A stretch of DNA of 64,000 nt from Lingula anatina (taxonomy: Eukaryota; Brachiopoda; Lingulata; Lingulida; Lingulidae): NCBI RefSeq assembly GCF_001039355.2, contig NW_019775935.1, forward strand, positions 306,681 through 370,680, in the 5' to 3' direction. Position numbers and translations under genes: made by a program. Shown in pieces: positions 49,728 to 61,900 of this stretch (its first letter is position 1; each line of letters opens with the position of its first letter). The notes under the pieces were generated by a model. That model had not been told where the DNA came from, searched no databases, and saw only the letters and a program-made list of their open reading frames with translations.

Positions 49728-50740
49728 CGATAAGGTAAGATAAGAATTTATTCAGCCAGTTACAAAAATCCAAAATCATTTACCATTGGGGCAAAGTTTG
49801 ATAAATATATAAAGTAAAAGTAATACAATAAATAAATTAAGAATTAGGTTTAAAAAACAAACTGAAATATGTTACTGCACTCGGTTAAAAAAACTACTTA
49901 AAAAGCATTTACTTCCTTCAAAACTTGAGAATCTACTGTTGCTAGGTAAAAAGCAGTGATGCTGGGTGAGAAGAGACTCCCATAATGCTTTCAGTTTTTT
50001 TTTCTCCATTCTGGCCTTAAAAATATCACTCCGCTTTGGGAGATCCTGGCCAATAATCTTACTTGCAGTTATATGGTATTTGCCTCACGCAGTGCTCTGC
50101 ATCCTTGTCAGTGACCATTAGGTGGATTCCGATACACCTCTGTGTTTGTTGTGTATATGTAAAAGATATATTGAGTGCCATACCAAGCATTTCTGAGAAT
50201 CATCCATTAGTTCATAGACCATGCATAACTCCATCAGCTGTTTATAAAAAGAACAGATGCTAAATATATCCTAAGTTTTTTTACTGAAGCTGAATGTCCG
50301 AATCTTTTTCACTCGAAAGTCAGTCTTATTGTTATGAGAACATGCTCTATAGGACTTTAAGATATGAGATCCCTTACAACACACACCCATCATTTGTTTG
50401 GATGTTTAGTGGACCATCAATATTTTAAATTCTGTCTTTGTAGAATTCATTTGTAGCCCCACTTTACTACCCTCTTTTTCCACTATGTTCAGTAATTCTT
50501 GGGTTATGTAGTTTTCTATGGCATATGCTGTCAATAGCTTTTAAGTCTTTAGGTATAAATGTCATCATGACTTTTTCTGTTGTTTTGCCTCACTCATTCT
50601 ATTTCTCTTCTCAGTGACCCATCTTCAAGGTTCAGGTCCCTGAGCATTATAGAAGTTCTTCATTATTGTCATTGTCAACCAAGGTGACTTGCCCAGAAGT
50701 GCTCCTGAAATACCTGTAACACTTACTAAGTCTTACTCTT
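49728..50740 (-). mobile_element. Decayed non-LTR retrotransposon (LINE) 3' end
   Basis: On the minus strand, broken frames read TASKIIGQDLPKRSDIF, then KARMEKKLKALWESLL and CFLPSNSRFSSFEGSK, resembling the C-terminal tail of CR1/L2/Nimb-like LINE ORF2 proteins. These are followed by a 3' segment, GTAACTGGCTGAATAAATTC and TTATCTTACCTTATCG, with the TTATC-type repeated tail common at such 3' ends. Stops and frameshifts interrupt it. The 5' limit is uncertain. Confidence 0.5.
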
Positions 50741-52111
50741 TGCTTTTGGCTTTAATTATGCCCCTTTAAGGTTAAATATACAATAAACAAATATATGTTC
50801 ATGTTAAGTGCTTTTTTTTCTTTTTGGTCCCTTCAAAAGTGGCCTCATCCTGGTGGGACTGGATGAGACACCTAAGGTTGCAGTTGATGATATGACACTA
50901 TTTAATTTAACCATATAGGAACTATGAAATAGTATGAATAGTTTGTCAAATAACACCATCTGGCATTTTTTAAATATACTGGTCCATTTTTCATTTTGGA
51001 ACACTTAGTAAAACCTTCACATATATATCCATTACAGTAATGCTCAAGTTGTGTGAAATGTAGTGGATGCAAATTGCCAAATACCATAAAAAATGTACTC
51101 TGAAAACAGTCTTTCACACAAATGTGACTCAATCTCATACTGCGTATCTTTGTAGATTTATTTCTGCTGTATTAAAAATACTGTACACCACAGATGTATA
51201 AAATACAAAATATAAATATCTATACACATAATAAAATCCAGTACACGTATAACTATTCACCGAGAGCAGAAAATCATAATTATGAATGCCAAATCATTGG
51301 TTTACTTTCAAAATATGACAGTAAAATTCAGATTGCACACGGGTGAAATGACATTCCCACATTAAAAAAATGCAAAATTTGAGTAAACAGTGCATAAAAA
51401 GATATTTAAATCAAAAGAAATTATTTACTTTCACTACTAATTAACATCCAACAAAATTGGTTATAAAGGAATTTCTTACAAAATTTACTAAGAAAATGTT
51501 CAAACAAAATATACAGGTTTATTTTATTGATAAAAGTTCATGACATTATTACTACACAATTACCACAATTATTTGTCATATGGGTTATCATAAAACTTTA
51601 TCTATGTTCATTAAGAGGCCAATTCACCCTAGTGCTGGCTTTTGTAGAGCAGGTTTTTTTCTTTTGTACAAGATACACTGAGGCCATAAATTGTGGACAT
51701 ATCTACCACAGTTCAGTCATACTTGTATATCTTTTCACTGTCTGACAATGCTTTAGTTACCCATGGCTTTATGTCAGATATGTCTTTCTAACAACTTGAT
51801 AAGAGCCATACCTGATGAATCCGTGATCTATGGTGTTCACTGTGCTTAGCAGATATTCCTTGCAGCACTCTCTCCTTTCAGCACTTCACTGAACATTAAC
51901 CTTAATTATTTTAAAATGTTAATATTTTGCACCACCCATTATGTATTCACTCTTCTTCAGACACAAGAGAAGCCAAACTGGCAGACTGTATTAATTACAA
52001 ATTCAAGTCTACAGACAAAGGTGTGGTTTTATATGACCTTTGTATGACCCCACTCAGGCTTCAAGCATACACTACATATGCAGCATAAAACTAATTAGTA
52101 TGTTCAACTGT

Positions 52112-55100
52112 TTATACATCCAGCATTTCATTTTCTTTGTCATTGTCCCTATCTCCATCATAGAATTCATTTGCAGGTTCTATCCTGGAATACAAAATAA
52201 AAACTCTTAAGCAAATACATGGATTTACATCATGCCATTCCTTAAACATTCACCATATAAAACAACATTGTTATGCCAAAATTTGTTCTTCCAAAACAAC
52301 AATCTTAAATCTTAATGCACAGAAATCATAGAATATAAGGTACTAGATTGAAGCTCAAAATCTTTAATTTGAATCAATATCCAGCACACCAGTTTTTAAT
52401 AATTACTTACCTCATGTCCTCATCATTCTGGTGGTTCTTCATGTCAGGATCTGGGTCCTCAATGTTTTCTAGACTAAGAAGATCTGGAGGGACATCATGC
52501 ATTTGGACACTAGGAGCATGTTGGAGGTTTTTGAGATTCTCATGTGTTATCTGTCTTATGTAGTCCAGGTACTTTAATGAAAAAATATAAAATAGTTAAA
52601 ATCTATGGGATACTATCTTAACTTTGGCCTCTTCTTACAGGTATATCTAAATCAATCTCTCATCATAGTGTGGAATGTCTTCCTTTAGCGTGGTACATAT
52701 GGACACTTATACCGTAGTGCTTAGGTCATCATAGTCAAGGTCTAATATTCTTTGCACATGTAATGTTCTACTACTAACCTGTTTAGTATTGAGATTCTCA
52801 TATTTGGCTGTTACTTCTGGATGTAAGCTGAAGTCTGGAGCAAAATATTCCAGGTATTCTGAAAGGAAAATAAAGCAGGACTTTAAGGCTTCGTTCACAT
52901 GGAATGTCTATTTTCTAAAAATCTATTTTCTATTTGCGCTATCTTATGATCACAGTCTGTGCCCTGAATATCCCACCGCGTAATTACTGGCAGCGCGAGC
53001 CAGTTACTTATAGTAACTTATAGTAACTGGCTCGCGCTGCCAGTAATTACGCCGCGGGATATTCAGGGCACAGACCGTGATCATAAGACATACCGCGAAT
53101 AGAAAATAGAATTTAGAAAATAGACATTGCATGTGAATGAAGCCTAAATATGTCATCAAGGAACTGAATTGTGTTTGAAATGCCATGTGTAAATTTTTCA
53201 CCTAAGCTGATATCAGACTTGTAGGTGAATCAAACTTTGTTTCAAATATATTATATACATACATGGTTTGGGATTCCATTTATATTTTTCACTTTTATCA
53301 GATCAATCCATCAATTACACTAGTTTCTTGGCAATATCTAAAATTGTTCACCTACCATTATAGGGCAATTCATTACTAATACTATTCTGCTCATCTAGGA
53401 GAACTGATGTTTCGTATGTCCAGCACCTAGCTACATTCCTGACAGTGTAACCACCACCTCCCAACACCAGCAAAGGAATATTGAAGTCTTTCACCATTTG
53501 AACACATTCTCTGGAAAAAATAAAATCATCCAATTACATTTTGTTGAATGGACGAGTACATGAATTAATAAATAAGTTCAACTTGATAAAATTTGTTGAA
53601 AAGTATGTCTTGCTGTTTTTGCCCAAGATTAATGTTGTAAGAAAGGAGGGGTCTGTGACTGGCAGCCTGCAGTCAGTCTATGCCCGCAGCCTGTAAAATT
53701 TTGTCTGGACCAATAAATTTTTCAGAATGTTTGAATTTATTTTCTGACATAACTTTTAGATTTTTTTCTGTAAAGAGCTTTCGATTTGATTTAATTTTTT
53801 ACTGAAGTGTAAATGTTACATGATGATTCTTAATTAAAAGAAAAAAAAAACATAATACAAAAATTGTTATTATAAATATTATTTCTATAGCAGAAAATGT
53901 CCAGTCTTATTGAAATTTATATTGGTACCAATGAATCTTGAATTGAGCCATTTGATTTCAAGAAAGTCTCGGTCAGAATGAAATAAGCTGAAAAGTTTAT
54001 GGTACAGACTGATGGAGAAACTGATGAAGAACTCCCTTAGATAAGAACAGAAGAGATCCAAGTGGAAATCAATGAATCAAAGGCCGTCTTCTACTATTAT
54101 AACAACCCCCCCCCCCCCCATTTTTACCTAAAAACTACTCCTACCAAGTTCATTAAAAGCCAAAAAGAAGAATTTCTGTAAAACTTCCGTACATTCTTTT
54201 CATTATTTTTCTTACAAAAATGACAATTATTTTACTTACCCATGCCCTTTTGTAGTCAAACTAAAACAGCCCAGCCTGTCATTGCCTAAAGAATCTGCTC
54301 CACACTGAAATTATACAGTAAGACGCATTTGATTTTTATTAGGTTCATGGTAAAAAGCATTGTGAGCTTACTTCTCACAACAATGTTTTATGTTGCCATA
54401 CCTCATGGCAAAGAAGATACACTAAAGCATTGGTTTTGCTTAGTGTGATGTGCCACACACAATGATCAAAACAAAGATGCATATTTCATTTTAAACGATG
54501 CATTAAATTATAAATAAGTATGACAGCATACCAAAACACTTTCAATGCTTGGACATGGGTCATTGTTAAAAGTAATCAAATAATCTTTTTACCCACCTGT
54601 AATACTATACATGTTGGCTGGTAAAACTGCATGACATTCTGTACTACTGGCTTGAATATGTTCATATATGCTGAAAGAAATAAGTTCATTGCACTTGAGA
54701 CTAAACAGTACAACAAACATACTCAACATATAAAACATTTTTGAGACAAACTCAAATTAACAGGCAAACTATCAAAAACTCACGGTTAGACTGGTGCTTA
54801 TAGTTCCAGTAAATCCAGATAATATATCTTACTTTGGTCATCAATTCCTTCTTTAAGAGGGACATTGACAGAGTAGTACCTCCCACTCTCTGCTCCGATC
54901 TCAAACATATCCCCTGAAAGTTGATAACAAAAATTTCTTTAAAAGATTAATTTGATCTTTGCTTACAGAATGTTCATTATTCAAGTCAAATATCAAACAG
55001 ATCAAACTTTAAACTTCTAACAAATGAATGGCAACCTATACGCTTCACAACACAGTATAGCAATCTTACCTGTTCCCGGGAAGAAAAAGTTGCCGTATTT

Positions 55101-58100
55101 GTGGAAAGACAGTGTCATAACACGATCTGTGAGGTAGAATGCTTCCTGGACTCCATCACCATGGTGAATGTCAATATCTATATACAACACTCTGGGGTGA
55201 TACCTGCAAGTAGTAAAATTCATAAAATTTCTATTTCATTGCTATGACATAAATATAATTTATTTTCGCTTTTTTTTTTCGAATTTTAACTTAATCACGC
55301 ATCTGTATATTCTATATTAAGTTGACAAATGTTTGCCAGATTATTATACTAACATAAATTCAAAACCCAGCATGCAAAACTTGGGGAAACCCACTATTAT
55401 AAGACTTACTTTAAAAGCTCTAAAATTCCAATAACTATATCATTCACATAGCAGAAACCAGAGGCCTAAAAATTGAAAATGATTAAATAAAAGGTTACTT
55501 TGCAAATGACAAATTAAAAATAACAATTTGTGGTTTAAACTTAATTTAATATACATCTGTTTAAGAGACCAAAAAGTACTATGGTTTATGTATCAATTTT
55601 CAAACAGTTATCAAGAATTTAACAACTACCACTAAAGTAAGTTTTTGGGTGTTCTGTAGAAACACAACTGAAAATCATATTAACTTACTTCAAATTTTTT
55701 GGCATGATGTAATCCACCAGACCAATTTACTGCCACATCACAATGCTTTAATAAAAAATAACAGAATTATTAAATGTGTCTTCAATAATATCTCTACTAA
55801 ATGATAGGCAAATAACATGCTCTAAACATTTAAAGTATTTCCATTACTTTTCATCCATTTTCATGACATTATCTAAATATATTAATCACAGTAACTTATA
55901 TCAGTAAAGTATCCACAATCTTTTTCTGGGTCACTTACATTATTATTCAACTTGATTGCACCTTCTAGTGTTGCACCAGTGTATCGTGAGCAGAAGTCAA
56001 ATATACCATCAAACACTGGACTAAAAAACAATATTTTGTTGATGAATAATACCATTCAGAACAAACAAAGAATATGTACAGTTAGCAGTAACTGTGCTTT
56101 AATCATTAATTTAACTTGAGCACACTGTTTTTGAATATCAAGAAATGTTCTACTATGTACAATTATAATCTGACATGACAATTCAGACACACTGAACAAG
56201 TCTACCTACCAGTCATCTCCTACATTATACATGCTCAAACATTTAGTAAAACCCTGCACATTCTGTGGGGTGATCCTCTGAAGGAATTCAATATAATCCC
56301 TAGAATGGAACCTACACATGTCGTGGGCAGAGGCTCTATACGGTCTGTACACCTAGAGAAATTCAACAACATTCCCAGATCAATTGCATCAGACAATACT
56401 CTTCCATTATTTTTCTCCCATATAATCAATAATATGTAAAATATTATAAAATTGGAAAATTTTTGGCAGTCTAATGTTATACTATCTTCAAAAGAAAATT
56501 GTATGTCACTTTGTATTCTTGTTATAAGCACAAAGATGTACCTTGACAGAAATTCAATATAATCCTTAGAAGGGGTGACAAACTTAATACAGTTATAAAA
56601 TTGTTAAAATGGAATGAAATGAATGCTGTTATCACCAAATTACACCACATAAAGAAATTGCATTCTACCTTGAGATGAAACACGAATTTAAAGGTAAACT
56701 TCATCTGCTTGAAAAGTCCCCTAGTCATATTTCTATTCTGCATACTTAAAACTGATAAATGCTCAAAATTGATAAGTTTATCTGAAGTGTACCCAATGTC
56801 ATCTTTTCTTTCTGAACCTTCAAACCTTACAAAGATCAAGCCTAAGCAACTTTCTGCTTTACATGAGAAGTATGTCTCCATATTACACATGACCACTTTA
56901 CATAACTTTTGCAATCATTTTCTTGTTATAAGGTTTAAGCAGGGTCATGTCTTACAAAATGCCAAGAATGTGGAAGAAAGCCTAACATTTTTAGGAATGT
57001 TAAACTTGGCACAAAATCCCATATAGTATACTTCAAAACTTAGAAAATTTACAAACATTTTGGGAAGTATAAAATACTCAACATTTTATTCACTTCAACA
57101 AGAAAACAGTTTGTCTGCCATATTGAGCACTCAAGTTAGTAGAGCCCTGCACTAGTGACTCTTATGACAGTCCAATATGGCAGATGACCCTACAATTTGT
57201 TAAGTTGAATCAACAATAATAATTACCAAGTTATATATTTTGTTTTTCTATCATACTATTTTCTTGTCATTGGCCATTTCCTGTGTTTACTCCTGTCTGG
57301 TGTCATTTTCTCTAAAGTATTGCACTCTATCGCACATTTTAGTATGACCCACAACAACATGTCTTTCCCAATAAGTGACTCCACTAAAAACAGTTATTTA
57401 TTCAAAGATCTAAATGAAATCATTTAAGTAAGTTTGCAGAAAGCATTCCAAGTAAAGGAGAATCTAAACGACATGTCAGTTACTTGGTCTTATGATTGTT
57501 GACAATGTTTAAAGAATTAATTCTGTTCATATGTTGGATCCCAACTGAGTGCAGTTTCAGCGATTCCTACCATCATTTTCTTGTAAAGTCCATAATGCAA
57601 CACTAAACTGTGAGTAAGAGAAAGTCTGTGTGGCTTCATTGGGTGACCTGGTCCTAAAATTGGAAAAAGCACAATTGTAAAAAATTTGATGCAGTCACTT
57701 AAAATCTTGCAACTTATTTGCAACTGCAACAAAGAAATTATTTTATGATAATTTCCTCCAACAATATATATTTTATGCATGAGTGAAAACAGATTATGGT
57801 AAAATATAATTAAAATATTAGTGACAGGGATACACCAAATTTGAATGTACATCTACATGTGTAACTTAGGCCTAACTTGAATTTATTGTACAGAAGCTCA
57901 TCAAATCAAATTAGCTTGCAACAATACACTAGAATTAGTTATTTTCACTCTAAGCATTTATAAATTTAGATCATTTGAAACCGCAGTTGATAAGAGCAGC
58001 TTTAGTCAAAGTGACCCTTTTACATAATGGTCCATGTACTAACCATAGTGAAAATTGCCGACCTGCGGATCGTAGAAGTACGCTACTTTCGGCGACGCCA

Positions 58101-58101
58101 T
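52112..58101 (-). CDS. HDAC3: Histone deacetylase 3 (HDAC3), complete
   Basis: HDAC3 is a class I zinc-dependent lysine deacetylase and the catalytic subunit of NCoR/SMRT corepressor complexes. Fourteen in-frame coding exons: 58044-58101, 57571-57653, 56210-56352, 55939-56020, 55689-55745, 55410-55465, 55070-55203, 54833-54913, 54597-54670, 54240-54304, 53356-53510, 52779-52858, 52411-52571, 52112-52184. They give 433 aa (human 428), starting [20 protein letters not shown]. Catalytic elements are intact: GGLHHAKK (His135/His136), DIDIHHGDG (Asp171, His173), CGADSLG (Asp260) and [10 protein letters not shown] (Tyr299). Inositol-phosphate contact residues known in human HDAC3 are also kept (HYGPGHPMK and the Arg of DRLG and TVRN). 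The tail [18 protein letters not shown] is HDAC3-type and separates it from HDAC1/2/8. A palindromic MITE sits in the intron between exons 11 and 12. Confidence 0.97.
52887..53144. mobile_element. 258-bp near-perfect palindromic MITE in an HDAC3 intron
   Basis: The element runs from GGCTTCGTTCACATG to CATGTGAATGAAGCC with arms of about 120 bp, for example GTAACTGGCTCGCGCTGCCA, TTATGATCACAGTCTGTGCC and GAATATCCCACCGCG with their complements. It is flanked by TAA on both sides (52884-52886 and 53145-53147). GC-rich arms in AT-rich DNA and a 3-bp TAA duplication fit PIF/Harbinger-type foldback MITEs. The high arm identity suggests recent insertion. Confidence 0.85.
57088..57212. repeat. Imperfect inverted repeat in an HDAC3 intron
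   Basis: GTCTGCCATATTGAGCACTC is mirrored by AGTCCAATATGGCAGATGAC, with weaker outward matching (CACTTCAACAAG versus the complement CAACTTAACAAA). Arms are about 45 bp around a short centre. It is likely a decayed MITE. Confidence 0.45.
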
Positions 58102-58918
58102 TTTACTATTAACATTCGAACCTTCTTTTCTAAAGAACTACGCCAACTCAATTTTGTGAACTGAGCAGGCAACTGTCGGTGTAGGGGCCGTTATCAGATC
58201 AACGGGTGCATATGTTATAACGTTACATGCTCTTGGGTGATTGTGGCCAAGGTTCAAAAAGAAAGACAATTTAGAGCAACATGGATCATATGAAATTTTA
58301 ACATACATATATAATTAATTTTAACGTTCAGCAGATTTCATTACAACATAAGTGCTGATATTTGTCGAGTAAACATTACATGGGTGTGAAGCCTGTATAC
58401 TACGCTCTCATGAAATCTAAAAGGAATAACATATATTCTTTTCTGTAGACATTTTTTGTCATTTTCAATCAAATTTCTATTGTAATGACACGAGAAATAA
58501 AAAAAAAAAAACACGTCATACCGCTAGTTATTACACTGATACGTATGTGACCCATTGATATATAACCTGTGGGCTATTGTTGCAAATTAAACGTACTTTT
58601 AAAATAACTTTTCCTCGTCTCAAGGATCACTCCCATGTCACGCAAAAAATCTGTGTCGGGTCATACATTTATCATGATGACCCAATTCCCCATATTCGGT
58701 GAAGGTGTGTTCCAGGCTTTACATCTGATTGGTTGCTGACTAACGTCTGATTGGTTGAGCCCAAAGCATCACATGTTGGTTATGCATAGGTATAAACAGT
58801 TGTAATAAAAGGGTCAGAAAACTACAGAACTGCCTCTTGCAGTTCGGTTATGTATGTGGAGTACGACCAACATTCATACGTATAGAAACCCCAGTCTTAA
58901 TTTTACGTAGAGTGGAGA
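58102..58918. promoter_or_regulatory. Divergent HDAC3-GLDC intergenic promoter region
   Basis: This 817-bp gap separates the two opposite ATGs. Two inverted CCAAT boxes (ATTGG at 58728 and 58750, 22 bp apart, each in TCTGATTGGTTG) suit paired NF-Y binding about 170-190 bp before the GLDC ATG, with another CCAAT at 58682. Near the HDAC3 start is sequence with several CpGs (TAGGGGCCGTTATCAG at about 58182). No coding sequence is seen. TSS positions are not resolved. Confidence 0.5.
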
Positions 58919-61900
58919 ATGCACCGAGTCTTTAGATATTTGTCGAGCAGGACGTTGAACCTGAAGTATGATAGTTTGATCAGTCTTTGCAGGCCAATTT
59001 CAAGTCAACTGAATCAACTGTCAGTGGAAAAAACGAGGTGTTACGGGAACTTTTACTCGAGGCATGATGACTTTACGGAGAGGCATATTGGTCCATCTGA
59101 GACCGAAAAGAAAGACATGCTACAGTTTATTGGTGTTAAGGTATTGAATATATTATTATGTGATAGCCATGCAAGGTAGGGTTGTAAATACAGGTATAAG
59201 CTGTGTATCATATTTCACCATAACCATTTTCAAAAGAAGGCCTGCTGTATTGTACTTCTTTTATTTGTACACTTAAAGCACAGATAGAGCAACTGACAAT
59301 GCCAACTTCACGCTAGTATGATCGAGGGACTTGTAATCATTAATCAATTGCACATTCAACTTCAGGGTTATCCACCTTTGATACATGTACAGCCTGGCTA
59401 TAGAAAATGAGCAAATGTTAAATATTTCACCCAATTTGTAATCAATGATATATGGTCCAAAAATAAATTTGATAAAGAAAATATTCATGGTAGTAAATGT
59501 AAGTGAGATGAGACTTTCATGTATTCAATATATTTTTTAACAATTAAGCATCTCATCCTTACGGGTAACAAGACCATTAACAGCTATACTCACTCATTCT
59601 CCATTTAAGTCCATTTAACATTTTTTTAAAATTTTATGAAAAATTTTCTTTAAATCAGTTTTAGGGTCTTAAATCACTAAAGAAAATTACTAGATTTATC
59701 TTTTCTCACACTAAGAACATAAACAGACTAAATTTTATACCTTTGTTTTTAAACCTTTGTTACTTGTAGCACCATCTCACATTCTTCAATCAATTTATTT
59801 TTACTAAAATAGAAAATCTACAACTTGTCTGGAAGCAAGTATGATGTGAAATGTCATAGCAATTGTCTAGAATATTTATTTTAGATCAGTCAATAAGTAG
59901 CTTGCAGCTGCTTTAGCAGTGTCCCCAGGTTTTTTAAAAATTGAAAAAAAAACCTTTGTTAAGTTTTTTTGATACAGGTCATTATTTTTAGTTGATTGAT
60001 GTTCTATAATGTTTTACCCATTAATGAAATTTTCAATACAGGTATATCCATGAGAAGGAAGATGATGTGGTGACAGGGCACAGTCAAGTGTTTTACATAA
60101 AAACACAGCAAAGTTGTATTCTTTTATAAAGTAATATGCAAAAGTTTCGTTACCAGGCATTGTGAAAAATGTACTTGATACCGAGAACAAAATGTATCAG
60201 TATAATAAAGGTGCATCTAGTAATACCTTCTCAGCACAGTCTTAACTTTTGTTAGTATTAATTATGTGCAAATATCATCCAAAAGGGATGTTATTTTTAA
60301 ATCTTCCTTTACTAAAACCTTTGTTGCTGAACACAAATACCCCAGGCCCATACTAGCAAGGCATGAATTTAAAAAAATATTTCATGATTTACACAAAAAG
60401 CTAGATTTAAGTTAAAGAAAAGTAGAATTTGTGAAGAAGGCTTGAAGTTTCACTTTGAGACTGACAACACCTCAGCAAGACTGCTACTTGGCCCTCCAAG
60501 CAAGCCGGTATCACTTTGCTCCAGCCTGTGTGCTCCAGAATGCAACAGGGGTACATGTGTCAACTTAAACATTCAGAAGATGTCTGCATGAAGCTCAGTT
60601 GAGGGCCAGAAAGCCATCTGTTTGCACTCCTCTGATGCAGCAACACAGACAAGCGCGTCTATACAGTTTGCAAGAAATCACAGGCTGTGTATGATCCAGC
60701 AGTGGTCATGCAGGAGGGTGTGGAGACGACCCGGGAAGTGGAACAGTCAGCCAAACATCTTCAAGCATGATCGGTTTTGAGGGTCATCAGTTCTGGTATG
60801 GGGTGGAATTTAAATCAATGGAAGTACTGACCTTCATATGATAGAATGGAACTCTCACTGGTCTCAGATAACGAGGTGAGATTGTCGCCCCTATAGTCTG
60901 TCCCTATGCAGGCGCTGTTGGTGACAACTTCATCCTAATTGGGCTTTGGGCTCAACCAATGAGACATTTTACTGATGCTTGGCATAAAGTGTGAATGTGT
61001 GTTAAAGCAGTGCTCTTCTGAAGTGTTCTTGGTGGCAATCATGTTCTTTTTCAATTTGATCTTTTTTTCTCACTCTTACTCTGAAATTACTGAAATTTGG
61101 TCTTGTTTAGTATTTTTAAGCAAACCAGTCATAATTGTCAAAATATCATTAGCAAAAGACATGATCCCTAGCAAATGTTGACTAGTATATATTGAGAATA
61201 AGTGAACATATACTGTTGTCTGCTTAGTTGGCACTCCTATAAAATTCATTTGCTATAAAAAAGTGATACACTGTGCCAGACCTTGTTTTGCAGGGAAAAG
61301 TCTTTTGTGTCAAGGTTGAAAACAAACTAGGAGTGGACTTTGAGGGTCAAGTGGACATGTATGACTAACTGTGACAGGCCCTTTCTGTAATCAAAAAAAT
61401 ATATTGTACCTTTGCAGGATGTCAAGATTAAGGATGTTATTTTAACTTTACTCCCCAAATTTTGACATCATGTAGTTACCCTTGATCCAAGTCCAGGTGA
61501 CAGGTCTTTTCTATGATCAAATATAATTACACCATTGCAGGATGTCAAGAATAAGGGTGTTATTTTAACTTTACTTCCTAAATTTTTTGACATCATGTAG
61601 TTACCCTTGATCCGAGTCCAGGTGACAGGTCTTTTCTATAATCAAATACAATTACACCATTGCAGGATGTTAAGTTATGACTTTATTCTGTAAAACGTGA
61701 CAGCCTGCAGACATTTGCTTACCAGAGCCCAGCTGAGGGATGACATCAATTCCATACATACGTTCTCCCATGGACTCTATGACTCTTTACCAAATGGAAG
61801 CAATAGTTGCACCTCTCTCTATATATATATTCCATAGATATTAAATGCTCAATTAGGTAATATGTTTTTATTTATCTGTCTGGTCAACAAGCCAGGTGGT

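Larger units (their letters stand above)
42668..52111. other. Long non-coding region between the unnamed gene and HDAC3
   Basis: I found no convincing coding exon here. It contains a G-rich tract (43444-43474), an inverted repeat (44036-44150), a composite element (45176-45623), a C-rich direct repeat (45683-45729), a MITE (47003-47174), an (AT)n run (47802-47868), a possible 5' exon (48680) and a LINE 3' end (49728-50740). The part nearest 52111 would include the HDAC3 3' UTR. Confidence 0.6.

Noticed and set aside
56522-57026. 130-codon minus and 105-codon plus open frames in the HDAC3 intron between exons 2 and 3
   Set aside because: They overlap each other on opposite strands in AT-rich intron, with no family similarity and no splice support.
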